From the NCBI GenBank assembly GCA_965178125.1, contig OZ237750.1, positions 868,001 through 932,000 of the forward strand: 64,000 nt of DNA, read 5' to 3'. Positions 23,030-40,500 of the stretch are shown piece by piece. The notes under the pieces were generated by a model that saw nothing but the letters and a program-made list of their open reading frames with translations, was not told the origin of the DNA and searched no databases. Source of the stretch: Bilabrum cf. latius (Eukaryota; Bigyra: Bicosoecida; Bigyra; Bicosoecida). The first letter of the stretch is position 1, and the number at the start of each line of letters is the position of its first letter. The position numbers were made by a program, and so were the translations under genes.

Positions 23030-23399
23030 TGCTCTTTTCTAGGTGTGAGGGACTGGCCCGGATTGACCGGTCGCGCCCGGAACTCACCGCGAAAGCTCGA
23101 AAACTTTCTTCATCTTCATAGTTGATTTGGACATAACCCCGTCCGGGCACCCGGGGGGAGCCATGGCTCCCCCCGGGTGCCCGGACGACGAAGCGGGCGA
23201 ATCGAAGACGAGGCAGCTTGGATCCCGCTCGCCAACCCCGACTCGGTATCACCGCGCCTCGCCTCGGGGTCCCCCTCTCGTGCCGAACCGTGGGAACCCC
23301 CCCCCTAAAAAAGCTTTGCCAGATGTTAGTATTCAGAATTGAAGTAGTATGGTATCAAACAGATGGCACTGCAGTCCCCGCAATGAAAAGTAGAGACCC
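23030..23399. other. 370-bp intergenic region with palindrome
   Basis: It lies upstream of the TBC gene and downstream of the formin stop. It contains the 48-bp palindrome (23140-23187), a C-run (23297-23305) and an AT-rich 3' part. An open frame across it (23013-23252, -) ends inside the TBC start region in a different frame and has no domain character. Confidence 0.5.
23140..23187. repeat. Perfect 48-bp palindrome
   Basis: Two 24-bp arms meet with no spacer at a central CATG. The left arm begins CGTCCGGGCACCCGGGG and the right arm is its exact reverse complement; symmetry breaks on the next base either side. It could extrude as a cruciform or form a stable RNA hairpin. It is 110 bp upstream of the TBC start codon. 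Confidence 0.9.
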
Positions 23400-28742
<5,343 letters not shown>

Positions 28743-28879
28743 ATTCGGCAGCTTTGGGAGGCGAGCGTTTGCCGCCAAACCGAAACAATGCATTTCATCG
28801 TTTTGCACCTTACAAAAGTGTACGGACAAGCAATCTTCGATTCAAATTTAGAAAGCACTGCTTCGCCCTTGGACTAAAG
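28743..28879. promoter_or_regulatory. Short divergent promoter region, formin/DNAAF4
   Basis: 137 bp separate the two start codons. It is AT-richer than its flanks. The formin frame stays open for 29 codons upstream of the chosen ATG, so an earlier formin start is possible. Confidence 0.45.
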
Positions 28880-31205
28880 ATGCCAATTAAACCTAAGTAT
28901 GAGTGGACGCAGTCGGAGAGGGAAGTGGTAATTAGCGTTTTTATTCCCGGGGCTTCTCCCGATACCACATCCGTTGAATGTGAGTTGCAGTTGGACCGAA
29001 CCCTCACGACTACGACGTTGTGTCCGTTGCGCGCGATCAAAGTTAGATGTACTTATATGTATGTGCACTGCAGGCGGCGATGTGGCTCTGAAGGTGAACT
29101 CTCCCCCGAGTTACTTGCTCGTGGTGGACCTCCTCGAACCTGTGGACGCCAACGCGGCATCAGTTGAATTCTAGGGAGGTACCGTTCGAATAACACTGGC
29201 AAAACGCAACGTGGTTGCGTGGTCTGACTTGTCAATGAAAGGTTTAAGTCCAGCTGATCTTCGCGAGCGCCGGACAGCCTCGCTTGAGAAGGCCAGGCTG
29301 GCCCAGCTGGCTGAGGCAACGGCGCGACGCACTAGGAAACGTGCTGAGAAGGACTTGGCCTTTCGGGAGCAAATGGAGGTAGAAAGAAAGGAGAGAGATC
29401 ATTTGGACGAAGAGAAGCGTATCGAGAAGAGTCGGGCAGAGGCCGAGGTCTTTGAGACTCTCGGCAGCAGGGGCGCAGCCATCGGAGGGGAGACAACCTC
29501 GCGAGAAGCCTCGTCAACCAAATCCGGCAGAGACATATTTAAATCGGATGAAACTGCGCACGCACATGGGGGCTCGTAGTCGGCATCCGTTGCCGAGCAG
29601 CAGGATGCAACCGCTGACGACGTGGTGTACATCCCGGCGCCCCGCGGGGCTTCGGCTGCCGGCAATGCTGCGGTCACGACCCGCAAGGTAGCGATCGGAT
29701 TCTCTCGCCGCGTGTTCCCCACACCCCAGCGCGCCTCCCGGGCCAGACAGGAGGCGGACTGGCTCGCGCGGAACCAGCACCTTATCGATGCGCGGCGCCG
29801 CGCCGAGGCCGCCAGGCGCGGCGAGATCACGGACGGCGGCACCAAGTTTGTCAATGGATCCGAAAGTGCATCCGCATCTGGCTCAACGGACATATCACAC
29901 AGGGATCCCGCCTGGCTGAAGGACAAGGGCGACGACCTGCTGCGGGGAGGGGACGCGAGGAGCGCGGTGAACGCATACACGGCTGCCCTCGACATCGACC
30001 CTGCCCTCAGGGCTGCACTCGGCAACCGGGCGGCCGCCTGCCTGCGGCTAGGGCTGGCTGAGGCGGCTGCCAGGGACTGCACCACCGCAATGATGCTCTT
30101 GCCCACCCCGAGGGAGCCCCCCGCTCCCCCACTTCCTCCAGTTAGCCTGCCCGCGCTGTCCCTGCCTAGCCCTGCCACCGGAGAGGAAGAGAGCAAGGGC
30201 AAGAGCAGTGGCAGTGGAAGCGGCAGTGCCAGCACACCCGCACCCACCCCCGAGCTGCTCTGGGAGCGCGAGGCCCTAGACCGCGCGCAGCGGGCGGCGG
30301 ACTGCCTCGAGGCTCTGCTGGATGGAGCCGAGCAGGAGGTGGTCGGGAGAGGCAGCGGACAGGGCGGTTCCGGGGTGCCCGGTGGGCTGCGGCGTCCAGG
30401 CGTGCTAGGGGCTGACTCTGTGGAATCGGAGAAGCTGGGGCTGGTGAAGCTGCTGGCTCGGCGAGGCACGGCCCACTGCAAATGCGGTGATTTCTTGCGC
30501 GCGCAGGCGGATTTCCACGCGGCCTCAGACGTGGCGGGGCGGTGTGAGGCTGAGGAGGTGCGCGCCAAGGGTCCCATCTTGGAGGAGGACGCGAGGAGGA
30601 TGGGCGTGCTGGCCGACTGTTCCCTGCAGAAGGGCGAGGGAGACGCGGCGCTGAGGAGGGGGGCCGTGGCGGAGGCGGAGCAGGCGTACGCCAAGGCCCT
30701 GGAGCTGGAGCCCGCCTTCGTTCCCGCGCTGGTGAACCGGAGTGTGCTTCGGTCGCGGCATGGGGCCTGGGAGGAGTGCAGGGTGGATTGCACCGGGGCG
30801 CTCCGGGCACTGGGGGTGTCTTCGGACGACAGGCCACTGGCGGTGCAGTTGGAGGCCAGTGGGAAGGAAGGCACGCGGGCGGATTTCGTCCCGGGCCCCG
30901 GCTCCACCCGGCTGCGTGCGTGGCTCCTTGGGGCCCTGCTGAGGCGGGCGCAGGCACTGGTGAAGCTGGGTGAGCTAGCCGAGAGCCTGAGCGACTTCCG
31001 TCGGGCTCTGGAGCTGGATCCTTTGAATCCTAAGGTGCAGGCGGACATGCAGAGGGTGTAGGGCGCCATGGTGGTGGAGGAGGAGGTCTCCGAGGAGATG
31101 CTGCAGAGGATGAAGCAGCAGGAAGGGGAGGGAAGCGAAAGTGGTGGGAAAGGGACAGGGACTGGCTTGTCTGGGGCTGCTGCAGGGTTTGCAACGGCTA
31201 GTTGA
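28880..31205 (+). CDS. DNAAF4: Dynein axonemal assembly factor 4 (DYX1C1-like)
   Basis: Exons 28880-28979 and 29074-31205 (TGA) encode 743 aa; TAGs at 29172, 29577 and 31059 read as Gln. An N-terminal CS (p23-like) domain begins MPIKPKYEWTQSEREVVISV and ends VRITLAKRNVVAWSDL. Next come a charged coiled coil (residues about 110-190), the family's conserved IPAPR...FSRRVFPTPQR segment, then DPAWLKDKGDDLLRGGDARSAVNAYTAAL and further TPR units to the C-terminus. DNAAF4 is an HSP90/HSP70 co-chaperone that pre-assembles dynein arms in the cytoplasm. It is longer than the human protein (420 aa) because of Gly/Ser/Pro inserts in the TPR region. A dynein heavy chain, a plausible client, lies in the same window. 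Confidence 0.9.
28980..29073 (+). other. Intron in DNAAF4
   Basis: GTGAGT donor, CACTGCAG acceptor, 94 bp, phase 1. Splicing rebuilds the CS-domain strand TTSVECGDVALKVN. Confidence 0.85.
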
Positions 31206-31560
31206 TTGAGCCATTCATAAAAGTCCCGGGAAATAATTCAAATCAACCACGCAATTTAAGCGGCAGTCGTCGAGACGAACCACGATTCTGACCGTTAGCG
31301 TGTGGTTTCAATTTAATCGGAAATCAACGGACACGAGACCCACCGAATACGTCGTGATTCGGTGTCATTCCGTGAAGCGTTTGCCGACGAAAACATTTAA
31401 TTTCAGTATTTGTAGATCTTGATTCCGGCAAAGTCTCTTCAGACGGATCTGGAAGGGAGCAGCGGTGATAGTTTGGTGCACCGGGGACGTTACCCTCAGT
31501 TGCATTCCATACCTGAATACGGCAGACTTTTTTACCAAACGCTTATCCAGCGCGTGAATC
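31206..31560. other. 355-bp intergenic region
   Basis: AT-rich spacer between DNAAF4 and the armadillo gene. It holds a small inverted repeat (CACCGAAT 31341-31348 / ATTCGGTG 31357-31364) and no supported gene. It presumably carries the promoter of the armadillo gene. Confidence 0.5.
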
Positions 31561-34500
31561 ATGTCTAAAGTATTGGAAGCTCTCATTGCACGGGGGCGCA
31601 GGGTACGGCGAGAGGCTGAGCAGCGAGAGGTTGCGTTTGGACTTGCTGATCTGTCTACGCACCCGGAAACCCACGTCAAGATGGTGCGAAAGGGTGCTGT
31701 CCGAACGCTGATGCATTTGGTGGAGAACTCTGGAGACGCGGAAGCCCAGCGATTTGCCGCTCTTGCTCTGGGAAACGTAGCTGCCAGCGAGGACAATAGG
31801 ATCCCGATCGCCGAGGAGGGCGTGATACCCCCGCTGTGTGCTGTGGTGCTGAATCCAGACCGCCCACTCGCAGGTCGATAGTACTGTGCCTTAGTTCTAG
31901 GCAATCTGGCCAGCGAGGCCGAGAACCACGACGAGCTGGTGAAGGCCGGGGCGATTGCGGCGTGCGTGGAGCTGATGCGGAGCGAGGAGGACCTGCCGGG
32001 CCGGTATGCCGCCTTCTGCCTGTCCAATATTGCGTCCAACCCGGAGCACAGGGCTCAAATCGTTGCCGAGGGCGCAGTCGCGCCCCTCGTCGGCGTGGCC
32101 TGCTGCGAGACCCTGGACGCCCAGCGGGCCGCCCTCACCGCCCTGCGCGCCATCGGCATCACGCCCGAGTACCGCCCCAAGATCGTCGCGGAGGGCGTGC
32201 TGGATGCGCTCATCGTGCTGGGGAACATGCGCATCAAGGAGGTCAGCAGGGAGGTGGCCGCCTCCATGAACTCGCTCAGCGCGGTCGAGGAGAACAAGGC
32301 CGAGATCGCCGACAGGTGCATCCGGACCATGACGGACCTTGCCCTCAGCGCGGACTTGGAGACGGAGCGACAGGTCGTGTGCGCGCTGGCCAACCTGTGC
32401 GAGGCTCCAGACCTGCACGAGCGGCTGGTGGACGAGGACCTCCTCACCACCACCACACCGCTGATCCGATCCGACGACTTGCACACCAGGGGGGAGGCAT
32501 GCAGGCTGCTGGCCAACCTGGCCGCCAACGCCGACATGCAGAGGGGCATCATGACATCGGTCGGCGTGGAGCCGCTCGTGGGCGCGCTGGGCACCCCCGA
32601 CCCCCTATGCCACCGCTTCGCGGCGCTGGCGCTGGCCAACTTGTCCACTAACATCACGCACCAGATCAAGATCGTGTCCGAGGGGGCAGTGCGGGCCATC
32701 GTGGAGCTGGCGGGTGGGGCCGACAGGGAGCTGGAGGCGCGGCGCTACGCCGTGCTGGGCATGGCCAACCTGGCGGCCACCACGGGCAACCACCCCGCCC
32801 TACTCGACGAGGGCGCGCTGCACGCACTCTTTGCGATGAGCAACGCAGCGGACGAATTGTCCCAGTACTACGTGGCCTTTGCGCTGTCCAATCTGGCTTC
32901 CAACCCGGACAATCACGTGGCCATTGTGGAGGAGGGCGGGCTGTAGCCCCTCATCGCCCTCTCCTACTCAGACGACCCGGAGACGCACCACCAGGCCGTG
33001 GCCGCACTGCGAGGCCTCTCCGTGAACGACGACAACAAGCTCAAGATCGTTCAGGAGGGAGGGCTCGAGCCGCTGGCCATGCTGCTGCGGTCCACGGACG
33101 TCGAGACGCAGCGCGAGGTGACGGCCTCGCTCTGCAACCTGGCCCTGTCGGACGAGAACAAGTACGAGTTGTCCAAGAGCGGGGCCATCCCTGCACTCAT
33201 TGCGAGGGCGCAGAGCGAGGACTCCGAGGTGGCCAGGCAGGCGTGCGCCGCACTCGCCAACATGTGCGAGATGCCGGAGATCCAGTCCAGGGTGGCCGAG
33301 GAGGGCGCCGTGCAGCCCGTGATCGCCGTCATGCGATCGCCTTTCGTAGAGGTGCAGAGGGAGGCGGGCAGGTGCCTGGCGAACTTGGGGGCGCACCGCG
33401 GGAACCACCCCCAGATCGTGCAGGAGGGCGGGCACCAGCTCCTGATCAGCTACCTGCTGTCGCCCGACACGGCATGCCAGCGGGTGGGTGCCCTTGGCAT
33501 CGAGAACCTCGCCACGAACCCCGAGCTGCGCGTTCTGCTGGTGGACGCCGGGTGCCTGGAGCCGCTCATGAGTCTTGCCCGCAGCGAGGACGTGGAGGTG
33601 GAGATCCAGCGGTTCTCCGTGCTGGCGCTGGCAAACATTGGGACTGCTCCTGCGAACCACGAGTCGATGCTGGAGGAGGGCACGCTGCCGCTGCTCATCT
33701 CGCTGTCCAGCCATCCGGACGAGGAGATCCGGCAGTACGCGGCGTTTGCCCTCGTCAAGATCGGGCACAACGCCGAGGTGCGCAGGCGCATCACCGAGGA
33801 GGGCGGGCTGGAGCCCGTGCTGTACCTGGCCCGCACGGACGACGCCGAGGTGCACCTCGAGGTGCTCCCGGCCATCACCACGCTCTCGTTCGCGGACGCC
33901 AACAAGATTGAGATCGCCAAGAGCGGGGGCCTGGATCCGATCGTGTCGCTGATGAGGCACCCGGAACCCTCCGTGCTGCGGCAGGCGTGCGCCGCACTGG
34001 CCAACCTGGCCGAGGTGGTGAGCAATCAGGTCCGGATCGTGGAGGCTGGAGGGCTGCCCCCGCTCGTGGAGTGCCTGCACTCGGACGAGGACGTGGTGCT
34101 GCGGGAGGCGGCTCGCGCCGTGGGCAACCTTGCTGCCAATTGCGATTTCGGGCGCGTGTTCTTCAAGCTGGGCGTTGTCCCGCTGCTGCTGCGCATGGCT
34201 CGTTCTGACGACGTGGGTTCGCAGAGGATGGGCTGCTTCGCGCTGTCAAATGTCGCTACCAACGTGCGCAACCAGGGCCCCATGATCGAGCAGGGCGTGC
34301 TGGACCCGCTCGTGGAGATCGTGAAGCGCGGCTTGGACCCGGCCGCGGCTGGGGACAGCGAGGCAGAGAGGTACGCGCTGCTGTGCCTGTCCAACCTGTG
34401 CGCCACGCCCGAGAACCACGCCCGGGTGATGGAGGCCGCGCTGGACCACATGGTGGCGTATACCAAGGGGGCAGATCTCAGGTCGAGGCACCACGCGGTC

Positions 34501-37500
34501 TTCGCTCTGGGCAACCTGGCTTCTCAGCAGGCGCACGCGGATGCCATGGTGGAGCGGGGCGTGGTGCACGCGGGCGTGAGCTTCTCTTTCCCTGGCGACC
34601 TGAACGCGCAATTCCAGGCGGTTGCCATGATCCGAGGACTCAGCGTGCTGCCGCACCTGCGCGTGGAGATTATGCGCGCGAACGCCCTGGAGCCGCTCAT
34701 CCTGGCCGCCGACAGCGAGAGCATCGAGGTGCAGAGGGAGGTGGCGGCGGCCCTGGCCAACCTAGCAATGGCCGAGGAGAACAAGATCAGCATCGCGGAG
34801 AGGGGAGGGCTCCCGGCCCTTGTCAAGCTGGCGCGGTCCAGGGACAGGGAGAGGGAGCGGTTCAGCACGGCGGCCATCGCCAACGTGGCAGAGATGCTGG
34901 ACGGCAGGGCCCACGGGCTGCTCATCAACGAGGGCGGGCTGGATGCAGTCCTTGGGCTAGTGGAGACTCCCCTCGAGGAGGTCAAGCGGGAGGTGGCCCG
35001 CACCCTCGCCCTGTTCGCTTCAAGGGAGGACTCGCACCAGGCTCTGATGCGGGCCGGCGGTCACGAGCGTCTCATGAGCTTCCTGCGATCCAAAGACACG
35101 CTGTGCGCGCGCTTTGCGGCTCTAGGGGTGGGAAACCTCGCCCTGGTGCCCGCAGCGCACGCCCACATCCTGCACCGGCCAGCCATGGCTGCGTTGGTGT
35201 CGCTCGCGGACGCGGATGATGTGGAGACGCGCCGGTGCGTCGCATTCGCGCTCAACAACCTGTCCACGAACGAGGCGAACCACGGCCTTCTGGAGCGAGT
35301 GGGCGTGGCAAAGCCGCTCATCTCACTGGCCGCTCGCTTCGACGACACGGACACGCACCTGCAGGCTGTGATCGGGCTGCGGCACCTCGCACTGCACCCC
35401 AAGTGCCGTGTGGACGTCGTGGCGATGGGCGGGCTGGCCCCGCTCCTCGAGCTGGCTTCGTTGGCGAGCGCTCCTCTGGAGGTGGGCAGGGAGGTCACCT
35501 GCGCGCTGCGGAACATATCGCTGAGCGAGTCTGGGAAGGTGGCCCTACAGCGGGCGGGTCTGCTGCCTGTCCTGCTGGCCCTCGCCAGGCAGGGAGACGT
35601 GGAGATGGCGCACCAAGCCCTCGGCGTGGTTGCCAACATGGCCGAGGTCCTGGAGAACCAGACACCCATGGTGGAGGCGGGCACCCTGCAGCACCTCAAG
35701 TTCATGCTTGCCCACGAGAGCATGGAGGTGCAGCGCGAGGCTGCGCGCGCGCTGGGCAACCTGTCGGCAGAGTTCGCTCAAACGCAGCAGCTGGCGGCCA
35801 CGGGCGCATTCCCACCGCTGGTCCGCGCGCTGGCGTGTCCTGATGCCTTGGTGCAGCGGTACGCCACCATGGGCATCGCCAACCTGGCGGCCACGCAGGC
35901 CAACCAGCGGCGGATCATAGACGAGGGCGCGCTTCCCGCTCTCATCGACCTGGCGCAGCTCAAGAACGGAGACCAGGACAGCTAGCGGTACGCCACCATT
36001 GCCCTGTGCAATGTGGCCGCCAACCCTGAGACACACGGCGCGCTCATACAGAGCGGTGCACACGTCCTGCTGGTATCGGCGTGCGGCGCGGACGACGTGG
36101 AGTGCCGGAATGCGGCCGTGCATGGGGTGGCCAACCTGGCCTCGGTGCCCACAAACCACCAGGAGATCATGGCGCAGCAGCCGCTCATCAACCTCATCCG
36201 GTGCGCGGGGCTCACGGACGACGAGTGCAAGCTGTACGCCATTGCGGCCCTCCGCGGGCTCTCGATCACGTCCGAGATCAGGGACGACATCGTGAGCGCG
36301 GGCGGGATGGACGCTCTGCTGCAGCTGACGCACCACGACGATGCCGCGCTGCAGAAAGAGGTGCTCGCCTGCCTCTGCAACCTGTCCCTGTCCGGGTACG
36401 TGGGGGCGCAGGCGGAGAGGTTTGTGGCGTCCACGCCGGTGGCTTCGATGGTCAACTTCCTCTGTAGCGCGGACGCGACCTACCGGCTGTTCGGCGCGCT
36501 TACTCTCGGTAATGTGGCGTCCAAGGAGGACGCCGGCGAGGAGATCATGGGCATGGGCGCGCTGGCGTCGCTCGTGTCGGTGGCAAACGCGTCGGACGCG
36601 GAAACGCAGCGGTGCATCGCGTACTCGCTGTGCAACCTTGCGGCCACGGACAGCCACCGCCGCTCCATCGTCACGGAAGGCGGACTGGTGCCCATCGTGG
36701 CACTGGCTTGTTGCGAGGATGAGGGTGACCAGCTGGCCGCGCACAGCACCCTCCGTGCCCTGGCCAGCGACCCTCTAAACCGCGTGGCAATCGTGCGGGA
36801 GGGTGCCATGGAGGCGCTCTGCGAGTCTGGCTCCAAGTGCACAGACGTGAACGTGCTCATCGAGGTGGCGCAGTGCGCCTGCGCTCTCGGGCTGGCCGAG
36901 AAGAACAAGACCACCATGTCAGAGTCGGAGCTGCTGCCGGTGCTCGTGCGCCTGGCCTCGCACACGGACCCGAGGGTTGCCTCGTTCGCGGCCGGTGCGC
37001 TCGCAAACCTGGCCGAGAACGTGACCACGCACGCATCCATTGTCGGCGACACGCGCTGCGTGGAGCGGTTTTGCATGCTGGTGGACCCGGCTGCCCGGCG
37101 GGGCCGCCTGATGGAGTGGCTCCAGCGCGCATCCGCGGGCTGCGGTGCCATCGAGGGCATGCTCAAGGAGAGGGAGGACGCGGGTGGGCTGGCGAGGCCC
37201 GGAGGACCTGGCGCCAAGGTGGTGGACAACGTGGCAGAGGCTGAGACTGCTGTGCAGAGGCTGCAGGCCGCTCTGGTGGGGCAGGCCACAGCCGGGGGCT
37301 CGGCCTCGGCGGCTCGTGCGGGCAGGTCGGCCTCCGGGGCTGCCTCTGGGGATAGGGCCGACGTGGCTGCGCTGGCGATCGCCTCGGGCGAAGAGGCCAA
37401 AGCAGGTGCGGCCGAAGCCATGAGCGGGCTGGATCCTACTCGGCCTGGCATTGGGGAGTCGGAGCTGGGTGCGTCCATGACGCCGGATGAGACCAGACAG

Positions 37501-40500
37501 GCCGTGTGGGCGGCGGCAGACATGGACGACCTACAGATCATCATCGCTGCGGCTGCGGACACAAACTACGCCGCCAATGTGGTGTTGCTGCGTCGCGAGT
37601 GCGCCCGGTGCATCGCCAACCTCGCCACGAGACACCCCACCCACGGGCACCTTGTGGCCAAGGGCGTCTTCGACGCGGTGGCCCTGGCGCTGGGAGATGG
37701 TGACCCGGGCGTGCGTCATTTCGCGGCCATGGCTGCGTCCAACCTGACTACCCGCAAGACGCACCACGAGCGGGCGTGCGACCCTCGCTGCGAGCTGGTG
37801 GAGAAGCTTGTGGGACAGGCAATCGGCTTCTAGCCGCCGGCCCCCAGCAATATGGAGGGGGAGCCATCCCCTATGGCAAGGCGGTACGCGTGCCTGGCCC
37901 TGGGCAACCTGGCCATGCGTGGCGAATTCAACGTTCACCTTCGCGAGGCCGGCTGCGTAGAGTCGCTCGTCTCCTCCCTCGCCGAGGAGCACGAGATCGA
38001 GACGAGGTTCCACGCGGCCTACGCGCTCGCCAAGCTGGGTCAGGATCCTTCCGTGCACGAGGACATCGCCACGGACGAGCACGCCATCCCTAGGCTCGTC
38101 GCGCTCATGGATGCTGATGACGCGCCTGCCACGTGCCAGGCAATTTCTGCCCTTCGGAGGCTGGCTGAGAACGCCGTCGTGCGGCCAAGGATCGTGGAAC
38201 AAGGCATATTGGACTCGCTGGTGCGCAGCGCCAAGCTCAAGGCCGTGGAGATCCAGCGAGAGACGGCTGGCTGCATGAGCAACCTAGCTCTGGACGACAG
38301 CAACAAGGCGGCCATGGCCAGGCACCCCGTGCTCAAGTCGTGCATCTCTTTGTGCAAGGTGGCCGACATCGAGGCCTCGAGGCACGCCACGGGCTGCCTT
38401 GCAAATCTGGCGGAGGACGCCGTGACGCACGACGCTCTGTGCGAGGAGGCCGGCGTGCACTTCTTGGTGCAGCTGATGTGGTCCAAGCACCTCAGCACTT
38501 ACAGGGAGGCCACGCGAGCAGTCGCAAATGTGCTGGCCACGCAGAATCCCGTCCACCGGCTGTTTCGTGACGAGGGTGGCGCAAGGGCGCTGGTCAGGGT
38601 AGCGCGCATCAGCGACGACCCGCCGCTCCGGTACTGCGTGGCGCTCGCGTACAGAAACCTGTGCTGCAACCCTGAGAACCACCCGACGCTGGTGACCAAC
38701 AGCGCCGCAGAGCCGCTCATGGGCATCTGCGTGGAGGGTGCGCACGTCAGCACCAGGGTGCATGCCGCCACTGCGCTGCGTGATCTCTGCAGCAACCCGG
38801 CCTTCAAGCTCAAGCTCGAGGAGGCGGGTGCCCCGCACGCCCTCACCTCGCTCATGGAGGCGGACGAGGTGGCGCTCCGAGCTCTGGGAGCCGCGGGCGT
38901 GCGGTACCTGTCGCTCAAGCCGGTGCTCAAATCGAAGCTCGTGCGCGCAATGCCGGACTGGAAGGGATTCGGCGCCGCGGGGGCAAAGGATGGCAGTGGC
39001 GCCATGGTCGCGACTGCAGGGGCGCGCAGGCCTAGGGCCAGCTCCGTGCTGCTCGCGCTGCTTGGCTGCGCAGACGCTGCCCTGGCCACGACCCCTCACG
39101 GGACCGACCTGCAGATCCATACGGCCGGCGCCATCGCCTCGCTGGCCGAGCGCACCGACCTGCACGAGGAGCTCCTCGAGGGCGGCGCCTTCCTGGCACT
39201 GGCTGCGCTGGCCAGGGTGCCGCACGAGTCGTGTCGCCGAGAGGCTGCCTGCGCCTTTGCCCGGCTTAGCACGAACGGCGAGCTGCACCCCCTCGGCGTG
39301 ATCCCCGAGGAGGCCCTCAAGGCCTTGTGCAACCTCCTGACCTCCCCCGAGCAGCTCTGTGGGAGGTACGCCGCCATGGCCATGGGCAACCTGGCCGTGC
39401 TGCGAGACAACCAGCTCGCGTTCGCCAGGCTCGGAGCCGTGCCCCCGCTCGTGTCGCTGTTGTCCTCGCCGTACGCCGACGTGCAGCACTACTCGGCCAG
39501 GGCACTGGCTCGGCTGGGCGGATGCCTAGAGAACGCCGCGCTCATTCGGGTAGAGGGCTCTATACGGCCACTGTGCGAGATGCTTGCCAGCCGGCACGAA
39601 CCGACGCAGCGCTCGGCTGCCATGGCACTGTGCAACTTGTGCTGCGATGCGAACAACTGCGCGGCGCTGGCGCACTACGGGGGCCTCGAGGCGATGGCGG
39701 TACTGGTGAAGGCACCTCTACCTGGCACGCTGTAGAACCCCAACTTCGATGAGGATGATGATGATGATGATGAGGACGAGCGATAGGGCGGAGCTGCTGC
39801 GGCTGCTGGTGCGGGCGAGACGGAAGGGAAGGGTGGCGCGGGCGCTTCGGAAAGCAAAGATGCAGACGAGGAAGCCGCCGCCGATGGTTCAGATGAACAA
39901 TCTGGCGCGCAGGAGAAATCAATCGCGGATCGGATCAAGTACAGCTCCGTGGCAGTCAAGCGGTACGCCGTGATGGCCATGAGCAACCTGTCCGCCGAGC
40001 GGGACATGCAGCCGCTGGTCGTGCAAGCCGAGTGCATCCGCCCCATGGTGCACCTGTGCAACACCACGGCTGACCCGGACACGCGCCGCTTCGCCGCCAC
40101 GACTTTGGCCAACCTGGGCTCGCACGAGAAGAACCGCCGTCGGCTGGTCCTGGCAGGCGCCCTCGAGGCGCTGGTGCACCTGTCCAAGTCGGGGAGCATC
40201 GAGTGCCAGCGGGCAGCGGCCATGGGTCTGTACAACCTCAGTAGGGAGGCCTCCAACCTCCGGGACATGGTGCGCGAGGGCGGCAGCCAGGCGCTCATCA
40301 GCAGGGCGGGCTCGCCCGACCTGGACGTGCGGCGCTACTCTGTGATGACCCTGTGCAACCTCGCGGCCAACGAGGACACGCGCATGGGGGCCACGCGAGG
40401 GGGCGGCCTGCAGGCCATGTCGGTGGCGGCCACGGACGACGACGACGAGGTGCGGCGTTACGCCCTCGTGGGCCTCTGCAACATGGCCATCTCGGAGGAG

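Noticed and set aside
23013-23252. 79-aa minus-strand frame spanning the palindrome
   Set aside because: Out of frame with the TBC gene, ends within its start region and owes part of its length to the GC-rich palindrome.
29399-31069. 556-aa minus-strand frame over DNAAF4
   Set aside because: Shadow of the TPR region; the plus frame has the family motifs.
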